Shown here: positions 1 through 6,085 of the stretch, in pieces
How the letters are laid out: every line of letters begins with the position of its first letter
How positions within the stretch are numbered: position 1 is the stretch's first letter
Notes under the pieces: model-generated
The model's database searches: none
What the model saw: only the letters and a program-made list of their open reading frames with translations
Told to the model about the DNA's origin: nothing
Program-made: the position numbers and the translations under genes
From: Candidatus Apopatosoma intestinale
GTDB taxonomy: Bacteria > Bacillota > Clostridia > Oscillospirales > CAG-272
Reading direction: 5' to 3'
NCBI GenBank assembly: GCA_018064545.1
Contig: JAGHUY010000328.1
Coordinates: 1 to 9,995, forward strand
DNA length: 9,995 nt

Positions 1-420
1 AATGTTATCGTGAAAACATCCGTACTCAAACCGACGGCCGCCCTCTTTCCGGAACGCCAGGTCGATCAGTGCCCGCAGGACTTCCTTTCCGTAGCCGCGC
101 CCCTGCCAGGCACGCGCGACACAGATGCCGGTCTCCTCACATTCACCGGGAGCGGTCTCCCGGATACCCGCAAATCCGATCGGTTCGTCGGTCTCTTTCA
201 GACAGACGAAAAACGCGAGGTTGTCTTTTTGGATCGCAATCGTTCTTTCCATTCGGAGAATTGCCTCTTCCCGCGTTTTCGTGGGTTGCCACAGCATCGT
301 CGCGGCAAGTTTTTCGTCGCGCCATACATTCTGCCAAATTCGTTCCAGATCCGCTTCCATCGCTTTCCGCAAAACGAGATGCGGCGTTGTGATCTGATCG
401 ATATGTCGTAAAACAAACAT
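1..420 (-). CDS. GNAT-family N-acetyltransferase (RimJ/RimL-like), 3' end cut off by the window edge
   Basis: I translated this reading frame from the reverse strand; it stays open to base 1, so only the first 140 residues are present. The start ATG (420-418) follows a GGGAGG ribosome binding site. The N-terminus (TTPHLVLRKAMEADLERIW, about residues 11-29) is the usual opening of RimJ/RimL-type acetyltransferases. Residues 68-85 form the central beta strands, and QGRGYG at 106-111 is the acetyl-CoA pyrophosphate-binding loop (R/QxxGxG) of motif A. The last visible residues (FHDNI) match the region just before the family's final helix, so perhaps 30-40 residues are missing. The family transfers acetyl from acetyl-CoA to an amine, often a protein N-terminus or a small molecule; the substrate here cannot be told. 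It lies 58 bases downstream of the YcxB-like gene on the same strand and may share its transcript. Family assignment is firm, function open. Confidence 0.88.
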   Translation of the reverse strand, partial: MFVLRHIDQITTPHLVLRKAMEADLERIWQNVWRDEKLAATMLWQPTKTREEAILRMERTIAIQKDNLAFFVCLKETDEPIGFAGIRETAPGECEETGICVARAWQGRGYGKEVLRALIDLAFRKEGGRRFEYGCFHDNI

Positions 421-446
421 CGTTTTTCCTCCCGTTTTCCTCTGCC

Positions 447-466
447 CGGCAAATCGGGTTTTGCCG
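447..466. other. Small stem-loop between the YcxB-like and GNAT genes
   Basis: CGGCAAA (447-453) is complementary to TTTGCCG (460-466), leaving a 6-base loop. It lies in the 58-base gap between two co-oriented minus-strand genes. No T run follows on the minus strand, so it is not a convincing terminator. It could be an mRNA-stability or processing hairpin, or chance. Confidence 0.35.
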
Positions 467-478
467 CTTCGGTCTTCA

Positions 479-1012
479 TCAGTATTTGCAAATAACATAT
501 TTTTGATTTAAATAAAGGCAAAGCTTATTTCTTATTTCTTCAAATGTACCGCCTGTCAGCGTTGATTTGTTAACTAAAAACACTTGATTGTTTGTTTGAA
601 ACAAGAATAAAAAACTCGACGTTTCGTAAGCTTTAACAAAAAGAGAGTACGCGATTTCGGCTTTGCCGTCGTACTCGGTGCTCTGTGTGGTAACGAGAAG
701 ACTTTCTTCCGTGAAAGTATATTCATTGCATACATTTCTGAGATTTGCCAATGAACGGTATCTGATTATGGGACATTGGAGATATATAAATAAATTTAAC
801 AAAACACAAACCACGGCCACAATAGCAAGCAAAACCAACATTGTATCTAAGCCGAACAGTATCATTTCAAGAAGGAGAATAGCAAATAAAATAGCGAAAA
901 TAATATTTGTCCAAGTAAATCTTTTTTTCGGATCGTTTTTTCTATACATTGTCAAGTACGTCAATGCTTTGATTGCTTCAAAATCATACTTGCAATTTGC
1001 ACGTATTTGCAT
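479..1012 (-). CDS. YcxB-like membrane protein, two predicted transmembrane helices
   Basis: This 177-residue protein starts at an ATG preceded by GGAGG at a 7-base spacing. A short polar N-terminus (residues 1-33) resembles the opening of YcxB-family proteins. Two hydrophobic segments follow at about 37-53 and 58-77, separated by a very short turn, so both ends should face the cytoplasm. The remaining 100 residues form a soluble beta-rich tail with the YcxB-type pattern: a strand ending in YTFTEESLLVTTQST, a KAYET strand and a FLFQTNNQVFLVNKSTL hairpin. The family is widespread in Firmicutes and has no established function that I know of. By eye the gene is about one third G+C, clearly lower than the genes to either side, which suggests a different origin. 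A strong promoter lies directly upstream (1048-1076), and the GNAT gene follows. Family confidence is moderate to high. Confidence 0.78.
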   Translation of the reverse strand: MQIRANCKYDFEAIKALTYLTMYRKNDPKKRFTWTNIIFAILFAILLLEMILFGLDTMLVLLAIVAVVCVLLNLFIYLQCPIIRYRSLANLRNVCNEYTFTEESLLVTTQSTEYDGKAEIAYSLFVKAYETSSFLFLFQTNNQVFLVNKSTLTGGTFEEIRNKLCLYLNQKYVICKY

Positions 1013-1047
1013 ACTGTTACCTCCATAAATTCCGATTTGTTGGGATC

Positions 1048-1076
1048 ATTATAGCATATTTTTGATAAATATTCAA
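1048..1076 (-). promoter_or_regulatory. Sigma-A-type promoter for the YcxB-like gene
   Basis: Read on the minus strand, TTGAAT (1076-1071) is followed after exactly 17 bases by a perfect TATAAT (1053-1048). The start codon at 1012 lies about 30 bases beyond the expected transcription start. The -35 box directly abuts the first GTGATG unit of the hairpin array. Confidence 0.8.
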
Positions 1077-1182
1077 GTGATGTTTGCCCTGACGGGCAAG
1101 TGATGTAGTGCTTTGCACAGTGATGTTTTGCGGCGATGCCGCAAAGTGAAGTGATGTGTTCCGCAAGCGGAACACATCGATG
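1077..1182. repeat. Tandem hairpin array with GTGATG spacers
   Basis: The word GTGATG occurs at 1077, 1100, 1120 and 1151. Each copy is followed by an inverted repeat of different sequence. The stems are TTGCCC/GGGCAA (1084-1099), GTGC/GCAC (1108-1118), TTTGCGGC/GCCGCAAA (1127-1145) and an 11-bp GATGTGTTCCG/CGGAACACATC (1153-1178). A final GATG closes the array at 1179-1182. Spacer words are conserved while stems differ, so this is a structured non-coding element rather than a simple tandem duplication. From general recall, similar GTGATG-hairpin strings are common between genes of gut Clostridia, where they produce spurious short gene calls; I know of no established function. It sits between the tRNA-Gln terminator and the YcxB-like promoter. 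Confidence 0.85.
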
Positions 1183-1212
1183 AAAAAAGCACTGCTTTCG
1201 CAGTGCTTTTTT
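1183..1212 (-). terminator. Bidirectional intrinsic terminator after tRNA-Gln
   Basis: A perfect 7-bp stem GCACTGC/GCAGTGC (1189-1195 and 1200-1206) with a TTTC loop is flanked by six A and six T residues. It can therefore end transcription in either direction. On the minus strand it lies 1 base past the tRNA-Gln CCA end, so it is the tRNA terminator. Read on the plus strand, it would also follow the hairpin array. Confidence 0.9.
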
Positions 1213-1213
1213 C

Positions 1214-1288
1214 TGGCTGGGGTGGCCGGATTCGGACCGACGAATACAGGAGTCAAAGTCCTGTGCCTTACCGCTTGGCGACACCCCA
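1214..1288 (-). tRNA. tRNA-Gln, anticodon UUG, with encoded CCA
   Basis: On the minus strand the sequence folds as a cloverleaf. The acceptor pair is TGGGGTG/CACCCCA, followed by discriminator G and an encoded CCA (1216-1214). The D-arm stem is GCC/GGC. The anticodon stem is CAGGA/TCCTG with loop CTTTGAC, giving anticodon TTG. The T arm is GTCGG/CCGGC with loop TCCGAAT, one base off the usual TTCGAAT. The identity is glutamine (CAA codons, with wobble to CAG). It is a single-gene transcription unit with its own promoter (1311-1340) and terminator (1183-1212). Confidence 0.97.
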
Positions 1289-1310
1289 ATATGGTTTTCC
1301 GGTACGGGAT

Positions 1311-1340
1311 AGTATACCATATCCTTTTCTTTTTTGTCAA
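1311..1340 (-). promoter_or_regulatory. Promoter of the tRNA-Gln gene
   Basis: On the minus strand a perfect TTGACA (1340-1335) is followed after 18 bases by TATACT (1316-1311). The tRNA 5' end at 1288 lies about 16 bases beyond the expected start site, as is usual for tRNA genes with a short leader. Confidence 0.88.
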
Positions 1341-1352
1341 GTATCCGAAAGG

Positions 1353-1381
1353 AAAAAGCCGACGCTTTCCGTCGGCTTTTT
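1353..1381 (-). terminator. Bidirectional intrinsic terminator after the DUF11 gene
   Basis: The stem GCCGACG/CGTCGGC (1358-1364 and 1370-1376) has a CTTTC loop and is flanked by A5 (1353-1357) and T5 (1377-1381). On the minus strand it ends the DUF11-repeat gene, whose stop is at 1395, just before the tRNA-Gln promoter begins at 1340. It insulates the two units. Confidence 0.9.
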
Positions 1382-1394
1382 CCGATAGTCCGGT

Positions 1395-2255
1395 TTAAAT
1401 CGTCCCGGTAACCGTCACGGTGACCGTTCCCGGATTGACGGTATAAACGCCCGTTGCAGGGTCACGCGTATACGTGGCCGCCGGAATAGTAGACTCCTGC
1501 GAAGAGCAGGCCGCCGGCAAGGTCAGTGTGCCGCCCGTATACGAATACAACGCAGGCGGGACAGTCACCCCGTCTACTGAGACCGTGATACCCGTGGGAG
1601 CGGGGGTGAACGTATCGGTCAGCGTCACGTCAGTCGCGTCTTCGTTTCCGTAATTGGAGATGGTTAAAATATAGGTCAGACGTCCGCCGTCGGATACGGG
1701 GTTTGGCGTCATCGTCTTGACGATACGAACGTCCGCGTAACTCTCCGTCTGGATCGCCCCCTGTGCCATTTGAGACAAGCGGAGCGCGGGAGATTCAAAC
1801 ATCGCCGTATTGTCGATTTCGTTTGCCTGAGCAAGAGGGGCGTACTCATTGATCCGGGCCTTATAAACGATCATGACGTTGGCACCGACCGGAACGGTGG
1901 GGAGCGTGAACGTGATGCTGTCTGTTCTGACCGTCGGCGTCAGTTCATTTACAAAAGTACCATTGATATACAGGTACGCCGGGCCGATATAAGAAAGCGG
2001 CGTTACGGTTACCCCGCCACTGGTAAACGTGCCGAGATCGTCGGTTACGGTAAGGTCGGTGATCGGAGCCGCCGTTCCGTTCCGTGCCGTCAGAATATAG
2101 GTGACCTCGTCTCCGGCACGGTATGTGGTGCCGAGAGCCCTTTTGGTCACGGTAACAGGATCGACCAGAACCGTTTCCGCTACGTTGGACAGCGCGCGGG
2201 CAGTGCGCTCCCCATACGCATAGGAGACCGAAGCCTGATTGGTAATGATGGCCAT
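1395..2255 (-). CDS. DUF11-repeat (Ig-like beta-sandwich) protein without a signal peptide
   Basis: This 286-residue protein is built of Ig-like beta-sandwich repeats of the DUF11/TIGR01451 type. The first repeat contains YRAGDEVTYILTARNGT and then DLTVTDDLG (about 46-75). The second contains GGRLTYILTISNYGNEDATD and then VTLTDTF (about 192-218). Such repeats usually make up large exported surface proteins of Gram-positive bacteria and archaea. Here there is no signal peptide, membrane helix, LPXTG motif or other anchor. The start is well fixed: GGAGG lies 10 bases upstream, and an in-frame TGA 9 bases before the ATG rules out a longer N-terminus. The composition is Thr/Val/Ala/Pro-rich with almost no Cys. 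It has its own promoter (2311-2339) and terminator (1353-1381), so it is monocistronic. Its role is unknown; it could be a surface or structural protein exported in an unusual way. Confidence 0.82.
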   Translation of the reverse strand: MAIITNQASVSYAYGERTARALSNVAETVLVDPVTVTKRALGTTYRAGDEVTYILTARNGTAAPITDLTVTDDLGTFTSGGVTVTPLSYIGPAYLYINGTFVNELTPTVRTDSITFTLPTVPVGANVMIVYKARINEYAPLAQANEIDNTAMFESPALRLSQMAQGAIQTESYADVRIVKTMTPNPVSDGGRLTYILTISNYGNEDATDVTLTDTFTPAPTGITVSVDGVTVPPALYSYTGGTLTLPAACSSQESTIPAATYTRDPATGVYTVNPGTVTVTVTGTI

Positions 2256-2310
2256 AAAAAATCATCCTCCGATGTTTTGTTTTCAGAGAAGTCATCCGAC
2301 CCCTCATTTC

Positions 2311-2339
2311 AGTATATGGGGCTTTCTCTTCTTTGACAA
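2311..2339 (-). promoter_or_regulatory. Promoter of the DUF11-repeat gene
   Basis: On the minus strand TTGTCA (2339-2334) and TATACT (2316-2311) are separated by exactly 17 bases. This leaves a leader of about 50 bases before the ATG at 2255. Each box differs from consensus at one position. Confidence 0.72.
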
Positions 2340-2453
2340 AAAAAGCCTTCTTTCGCAGATGGAAATATTTGACGGAAATGGCGTACCCTCCGCAAAAAAT
2401 GAAAACCTTTCATGCACTCTTCCTGCCCTTTCCGGTTTTGGCTTCGTTTTCCA

Positions 2454-2483
2454 TTGCTTTTCCGGAAAACGGCACGGTATAAT
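2454..2483 (+). promoter_or_regulatory. Probable promoter of the M23/G5 lipoprotein gene, overlapped by a palindrome
   Basis: A perfect TATAAT lies at 2478-2483, with a weak TTGCTT at 2454-2459 (18-base spacing). A perfect 12-base palindrome, TTTTCCGGAAAA (2458-2469), sits between the two boxes. A wider inverted repeat, CGTTTTCC/GGAAAACG (2445-2452 and 2464-2471), encloses the -35 box. Weak -35 plus central palindrome is the layout of a regulated promoter, but no regulator can be named. The gene's ATG at 2548 is about 58 bases beyond the expected start site. Confidence 0.6.
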
Positions 2484-2547
2484 CGAAGGTAGGAAATCCT
2501 TTCCCATCCGGGAAATGGAGTGAAGCTCTGAAAAAGGAAAAAACACC

Positions 2548-4329
2548 ATGAAAACACCAAAAACGAAAAAACACCGTCCCACTCTGCTTCCGTACGCGGC
2601 CGCCGGACTGGCCGCGCTTGCCCTTTCACTCGGGTCCTGCTCATCGAGTCCGGCCGTCCTCCCGCCGGAACCCGGTTCCGCTTCTTCCCCGGAAGCCACG
2701 GTCGCATCGGTCAGTACAGCCGCATCGACCGGCACAGTCGCATCGCTCGGTACGGCCGCATCGACCGGCACAGTCGCATCCGAAACGGTTCGGACAACCG
2801 GGACCGTATCCGAAAGTACGTCGGACACCAAACCCGTTCCACCGCCGGAAACGTCCGGTTCTTCTATCGGGCAGACAGAGCCGGAAACCACGGCCGCATC
2901 AGAGAAGAAAACGGAAATGATCCGCTCCTATACCGAAGAAGAGGCTATTCCTTTTGAAACCGTTCGTCAGTATTCCGACGCATATTACGAGGGAGAGAGC
3001 GTTCTGATGCGCGAAGGCGTCGAAGGCGTTCTCTCAGTCACCACTACCGTTTCTTACTACGGAAATGAAATGGTCGGAAAATGGGTCAAGACCGCCGTGG
3101 AAACAGAACCGGTGAGTGCCATCGTTCTGATCGGGACGAAAGACCCGGAAAGCAAAGAGCAGATCGAAATCGTCACACTCATCCCGTATCAGACCGTTAT
3201 TCGGGACGATCCCCATGCGGCCGAAGGCACTTCCCGCGTCCAAACGCCCGGAAAAAACGGAGCGAGAACCGACGTTTACGAGGTCATCTATTATAAAGGA
3301 AGAGAAATCAGCCGGACGCACGTAGAAAGCCGGGTCACGGAACCGACGTCCGAAGTCATTCTGCGGGGAATCCGTCACACCGAGACCGTAGCCGTCGATT
3401 CGGTTCTCCCTTATGAGACGGTGACCGTCGAGGATGCCACCGTGGAAGAGGGCACGTCTTTCGTCCGCACCGAGGGGAAGAACGGGAAGAAGACCGATTT
3501 CTATGAGGTCGTGACCTGCTACGGAGAAGAAATCAGCCGGACACTTGTCCGGACGGAAGTCGAAGAACCGACAGCCAAGGTGATCGTGCGGGGAACGTTG
3601 CCGCCGACCGTGACGGAAACAAAGAGTTTTATCACCGAAATCCGCTACGAGACCGTTTCCGAAGAAGACGGAACTCTGGCCAAAGGGACTTCCTATGTCC
3701 GCACGGAGGGTCAAAACGGAAAGCAGATCGACACCTATGAGATCGTCACGCGCGCCGGAGTGGAAATCAGTCGCACACTTCTCTCCTCCGAAACGGTCGC
3801 TCCCGTGTGTCGCGTGGTCGTCGTCGGTACATACGAAGCACCGAAAGCGGAAACGTTCCGCATGCCCTATCTTGTACTCGGGGAATCGAGCGGGAAATAT
3901 ACCGGGAAAAACTATGGCATCACCCAGTATTTCGGAAATAACGGCCACGGCGGTATGGACATCGGGGTCTGGTACGGAGACGCCGTCGTCGCCGCGATGA
4001 GCGGAACCGTCGTCATGGCCTATAACAACGGGGCTTTCGATCCGGCCACAGACAAATCCATGTTGTGGACGTACGGGACTTTCGTCGTGATCGAGCATGA
4101 AAACGGACTCCGCACCTACTACGCCCACATGAGCAAAAAGTTTGTATCGGTCGGAGAGCGCGTCACGAAGGGGCAAGTGATCGGCGAATCCGGTAACACC
4201 GGACGCGTCAGTCCCGCACCGACTGCCGCCAAACCCTACGCCGGAACCCATCTCCACTTTGAAGTCCGTGAATACGATTCTGCCACCAGAAAATATGTGA
4301 AAAAAGACCCATTGAACTATTTGCCGTAA
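2548..4329 (+). CDS. Lipoprotein with four G5 domains and a C-terminal M23 endopeptidase domain
   Basis: This 593-residue protein is probably a lipid-anchored cell-wall hydrolase. A basic N-terminus and hydrophobic stretch (13-30) end in a lipobox-like LGSC, with the lipidated Cys at 31. Residues about 40-120 are a Ser/Thr/Ala/Pro-rich linker with an internal repeat. Four G5 domains follow at about 126-197, 203-276, 278-350 and 356-428. The last three share NG, TDxYE and EISRT-like signatures, and the first is the most diverged. The M23 (LytM-type) domain covers about 455-593. Its zinc ligands are H467 and D471 (HGGMD) and H570 (HLH), with the further active-site His at 527 (YYAHM), so it looks catalytically intact. 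M23 enzymes cut peptide cross-links in peptidoglycan; G5 domains are thought to bind wall or amino-sugar polymers. The ATG follows AAGGA at 9 bases. The gene stands alone between oppositely oriented units. Confidence 0.93.
   Translation: MKTPKTKKHRPTLLPYAAAGLAALALSLGSCSSSPAVLPPEPGSASSPEATVASVSTAASTGTVASLGTAASTGTVASETVRTTGTVSESTSDTKPVPPPETSGSSIGQTEPETTAASEKKTEMIRSYTEEEAIPFETVRQYSDAYYEGESVLMREGVEGVLSVTTTVSYYGNEMVGKWVKTAVETEPVSAIVLIGTKDPESKEQIEIVTLIPYQTVIRDDPHAAEGTSRVQTPGKNGARTDVYEVIYYKGREISRTHVESRVTEPTSEVILRGIRHTETVAVDSVLPYETVTVEDATVEEGTSFVRTEGKNGKKTDFYEVVTCYGEEISRTLVRTEVEEPTAKVIVRGTLPPTVTETKSFITEIRYETVSEEDGTLAKGTSYVRTEGQNGKQIDTYEIVTRAGVEISRTLLSSETVAPVCRVVVVGTYEAPKAETFRMPYLVLGESSGKYTGKNYGITQYFGNNGHGGMDIGVWYGDAVVAAMSGTVVMAYNNGAFDPATDKSMLWTYGTFVVIEHENGLRTYYAHMSKKFVSVGERVTKGQVIGESGNTGRVSPAPTAAKPYAGTHLHFEVREYDSATRKYVKKDPLNYLP
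2719..2780 (+). repeat. 36-base in-frame tandem repeat in the lipoprotein linker
   Basis: An identical 26-base segment occurs at 2719-2744 and 2755-2780, and a diverged partial copy begins near 2699. The 36-base period encodes 12 residues (ASTGTVASLGTA-like). It lengthens the low-complexity tether between the lipid anchor and the G5 domains, and being in frame it could expand or contract without breaking the gene. Confidence 0.8.
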
Positions 4330-4335
4330 ACAAAA

Positions 4336-4375
4336 AACGGGCTGTAAAAAATCCGGAGATTTTTTACAGCCCGTT
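4336..4375. terminator. Long perfect inverted repeat downstream of the M23 gene, terminator-like mainly for the minus strand
   Basis: Two perfectly complementary 18-base arms (4336-4353 and 4358-4375) flank a CGGA loop, starting 6 bases after the M23 gene's stop codon. On the plus strand the arm is followed by TCATCATG, a poor U tract. On the minus strand it is followed by TTTTTT (from 4337 down to 4332), a good one. It may protect the 3' end of the M23 transcript, stop leftward read-through from the DUF3048 unit, or both. Confidence 0.7.
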
Positions 4376-4450
4376 CATCATGTAAAATAGGGGCTTGGAA
4401 AAAATGTTCAGAATTGTCGTTCTTCCCGCGAAGGCAGTACGTGGGTACGG

Positions 4451-4558
4451 CATAGGGGTTCCCCGAATCGCGCTCGCACGGTTTGGGGGTTCGCGTCAAG
4501 CGGGAAAACGGCAAGAGGGGTTCCCCGGAAAGTGCAACGCACTTTTTGGGGGTCCCCG
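4451..4558 (+). repeat. Two-copy structured element built on GGGGTTCCCC, in a 370-base gap without genes
   Basis: GGGGTTCCCC occurs at 4455-4464 and again 62 bases later at 4517-4526; both copies end in a GGGGG run (4485-4489 and 4548-4552). Each copy folds into a hairpin. Copy 1 pairs CCCC with GGGG and AATCGCG with CACGGTT around a CTCG loop, with one mismatch. Copy 2 pairs CCCC with GGGG and AAAGTGC with GCACTTT around an AAC loop. The inner stems differ in sequence but keep their pairing, and several pairs are G-T, which pair only in plus-strand RNA. The rest of 4376-4586 shows no convincing coding region or promoter; short open frames here lack ribosome binding sites. Confidence 0.65.
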
Positions 4559-4586
4559 GCAAGAGAAAAAGCAAATCAAATAAAAC

Positions 4587-4641
4587 GAAATCCACAGGAT
4601 TTCCTACCTTGAAAAGAAACCTTGGGCATTCGCCCAAGGTT
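4587..4641 (-). terminator. Double hairpin terminator of the DUF3048 lipoprotein gene
   Basis: Reading leftward from the stop at 4701, the first hairpin is a perfect 10-bp stem (4618-4627 with 4632-4641, loop ATTC) followed by the T-rich TTTCTTTTC. The second is a perfect 7-bp stem (4587-4593 with 4597-4603, loop ACA) followed by GTTTTATTTG. Both have the shape of intrinsic terminators for the minus strand, the first being stronger. Confidence 0.72.
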
Positions 4642-4700
4642 AACTTCTTTTCGCTTTTTCGGTCTGGACTTTTTTTGCTGCCCCTTTTTGCTATTCTGTT

Positions 4701-6053
4701 TTAATAAAGGGTCACGGTAGTAAAGCTGACAGCGGAAGCATCACTGCTGTTGACGTAGGAGATGCAGGTCTTACCGGGCGTCAGTTTCAGTTCGTTGCCG
4801 GAAGCATCTCTCAGAACCAGCGGAGCGGTCTCGGAGATCTTGCTCCACGTAATCCGAGCAGCCTTGCCGCCGGTGAAGTAATAGCCTTCCCCGTATCCGA
4901 TGACTCTGACGTCAACCAGATCGGGATCCTCGGTCGTACCGTGATAATAGTTGCAGGGAACGGAAAGTGTGATCAGGTTGGTAAACGAAAGCCGTTCGCC
5001 GGTCTCAGCATCCACATGAGCCGTTCCGTTCTGATAGCGGGTATACTTGCCGTCAACGGAAGAATACAGGTATTCCACCGTCTTGGGCGCATATCCGGGG
5101 ACGGAGAATTGTACGAACACGTCGTTTGCGGTAGCCGCATCGGTCATCGGTGCCTTGGAGCCGTAAGGAACGAATTTCAGACTACCCGACGGATTGCCGC
5201 CGAGAGAGAAGCCGGGAACGTTGGTCAGATAACCGCCGGAAAGCGTAGCTCTCAGAGCCGACGCAGTGATGACGGTATCATATTTCAAATCCGAACGTCC
5301 GGTATAGCCGGAGCGGATGGAAGCCTGAACCTTGGCCAGATTGGCGGGGCCGTACAGTTTGGAATAGTCGGCGTCGCTGTAAAAGCGGATCGTTCCGTAT
5401 GTAATACCGTTGTCGAGCTGATAGAAGCGGGTCTCCTGAGCCGTATTGAGGAAGCCGTAATAAACCAAGCCGTTCTTGGCGATATAATTACCGTACAGTT
5501 TCTCAGCCAGCGTCACGAAAAGCGAACCGTCGGGCGTTCTGGTAACCGATCCGCCGTGGGAGACCAGGATGGCATTGTGGTTGAAAGAACTGTAAATGTG
5601 ATAATCGCGACCCGAACGAACGTTGCAGATCGGAGCGATATTGGTATAATCGGCAATGACGGCAAGGAAACGGGTAATGCCGGGGGCGACCATGCCCTCA
5701 TAGAGGATGTCGGCCTGTCCGAGACCGCTCTGGTGAGTGAGCGCGGCGTCGTAGTTATCCACGACGATGGCGACCGGACGGGTATAAGAGAGATTGACAG
5801 CCGTCGGAACACCGGTCAAAGGATTAACGTAGTTACCGGACGGGATGATGGGGTCCGTATGAGACGTAGCGGACGTTTCGGTCGAACTCTGCGACGTTTC
5901 GGACTGCACGGGATCGGATGCCGTGGGCAACGTGAAAATATTGCCGGAGGTCTCGGCGGGATCGTCGCCGCAACCGACGACCGTAAAGCACACGATCGCG
6001 AGCGTCAGAATAAGAGCAAAGATGACGAGGATTTGTTTGGTATCTTTTTTCAT
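4701..6053 (-). CDS. YerB-like DUF3048 lipoprotein
   Basis: This 450-residue protein has a lysine-rich N-terminus, a hydrophobic segment (8-26) and a lipobox VVGC with the lipidated Cys at 28, so it should be anchored on the outer face of the membrane. A Ser/Thr/Asp-rich tether covers about 29-72. The N-terminal DUF3048 domain (about 75-240) shows the family hallmarks NPLTG (77-81), RPVAIVVDN (92-100), QSGLGQADILYEG (108-120), GITRFLAV (125-132) and VRSGRDY (145-151). The C-terminal DUF3048 domain (about 300-450) contains VPCNYYH, GxGEGYYFTGGKA and RITWSK motifs. The family prototype is Bacillus subtilis YerB; its biochemical role is not settled. AAGGAG lies 7 bases before the ATG. The gene is monocistronic with a strong promoter (6119-6147) and its own terminators. 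Confidence 0.93.
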   Translation of the reverse strand: MKKDTKQILVIFALILTLAIVCFTVVGCGDDPAETSGNIFTLPTASDPVQSETSQSSTETSATSHTDPIIPSGNYVNPLTGVPTAVNLSYTRPVAIVVDNYDAALTHQSGLGQADILYEGMVAPGITRFLAVIADYTNIAPICNVRSGRDYHIYSSFNHNAILVSHGGSVTRTPDGSLFVTLAEKLYGNYIAKNGLVYYGFLNTAQETRFYQLDNGITYGTIRFYSDADYSKLYGPANLAKVQASIRSGYTGRSDLKYDTVITASALRATLSGGYLTNVPGFSLGGNPSGSLKFVPYGSKAPMTDAATANDVFVQFSVPGYAPKTVEYLYSSVDGKYTRYQNGTAHVDAETGERLSFTNLITLSVPCNYYHGTTEDPDLVDVRVIGYGEGYYFTGGKAARITWSKISETAPLVLRDASGNELKLTPGKTCISYVNSSDASAVSFTTVTLY

Positions 6054-6085
6054 TTTTGTACTCCTTCGTTTTTCCTTTGAACGGC

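Noticed and set aside
1077..1182. Possible CRISPR array
   Set aside because: The repeated word is only 6 bases and the intervals are self-complementary hairpins of unequal length (23, 20 and 31 bases), not unique spacers; no cas gene is nearby.
961..1340. Short minus-strand open frames covering tRNA-Gln and the hairpin array
   Set aside because: They translate a tRNA gene and a structured repeat (His-His-Phe-Ala-like strings), a known source of false gene calls.
3034..4257. Long open frame (407 codons) on the minus strand opposite the M23/G5 gene
   Set aside because: It is an antisense shadow of a clearly recognised gene, rich in Asp/His/Phe/Gly from reverse codons, with no ribosome binding site or recognisable domain.
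4317..4704. Short open frames in the gap between the M23 and DUF3048 genes
   Set aside because: They run across hairpins and the repeated GGGGTTCCCC element, lack ribosome binding sites and resemble no protein family.
4941..6080. Long open frame (379 codons) on the plus strand opposite the DUF3048 gene
   Set aside because: It is an antisense shadow of a confident lipoprotein gene and has no recognisable motif or translation start signal.
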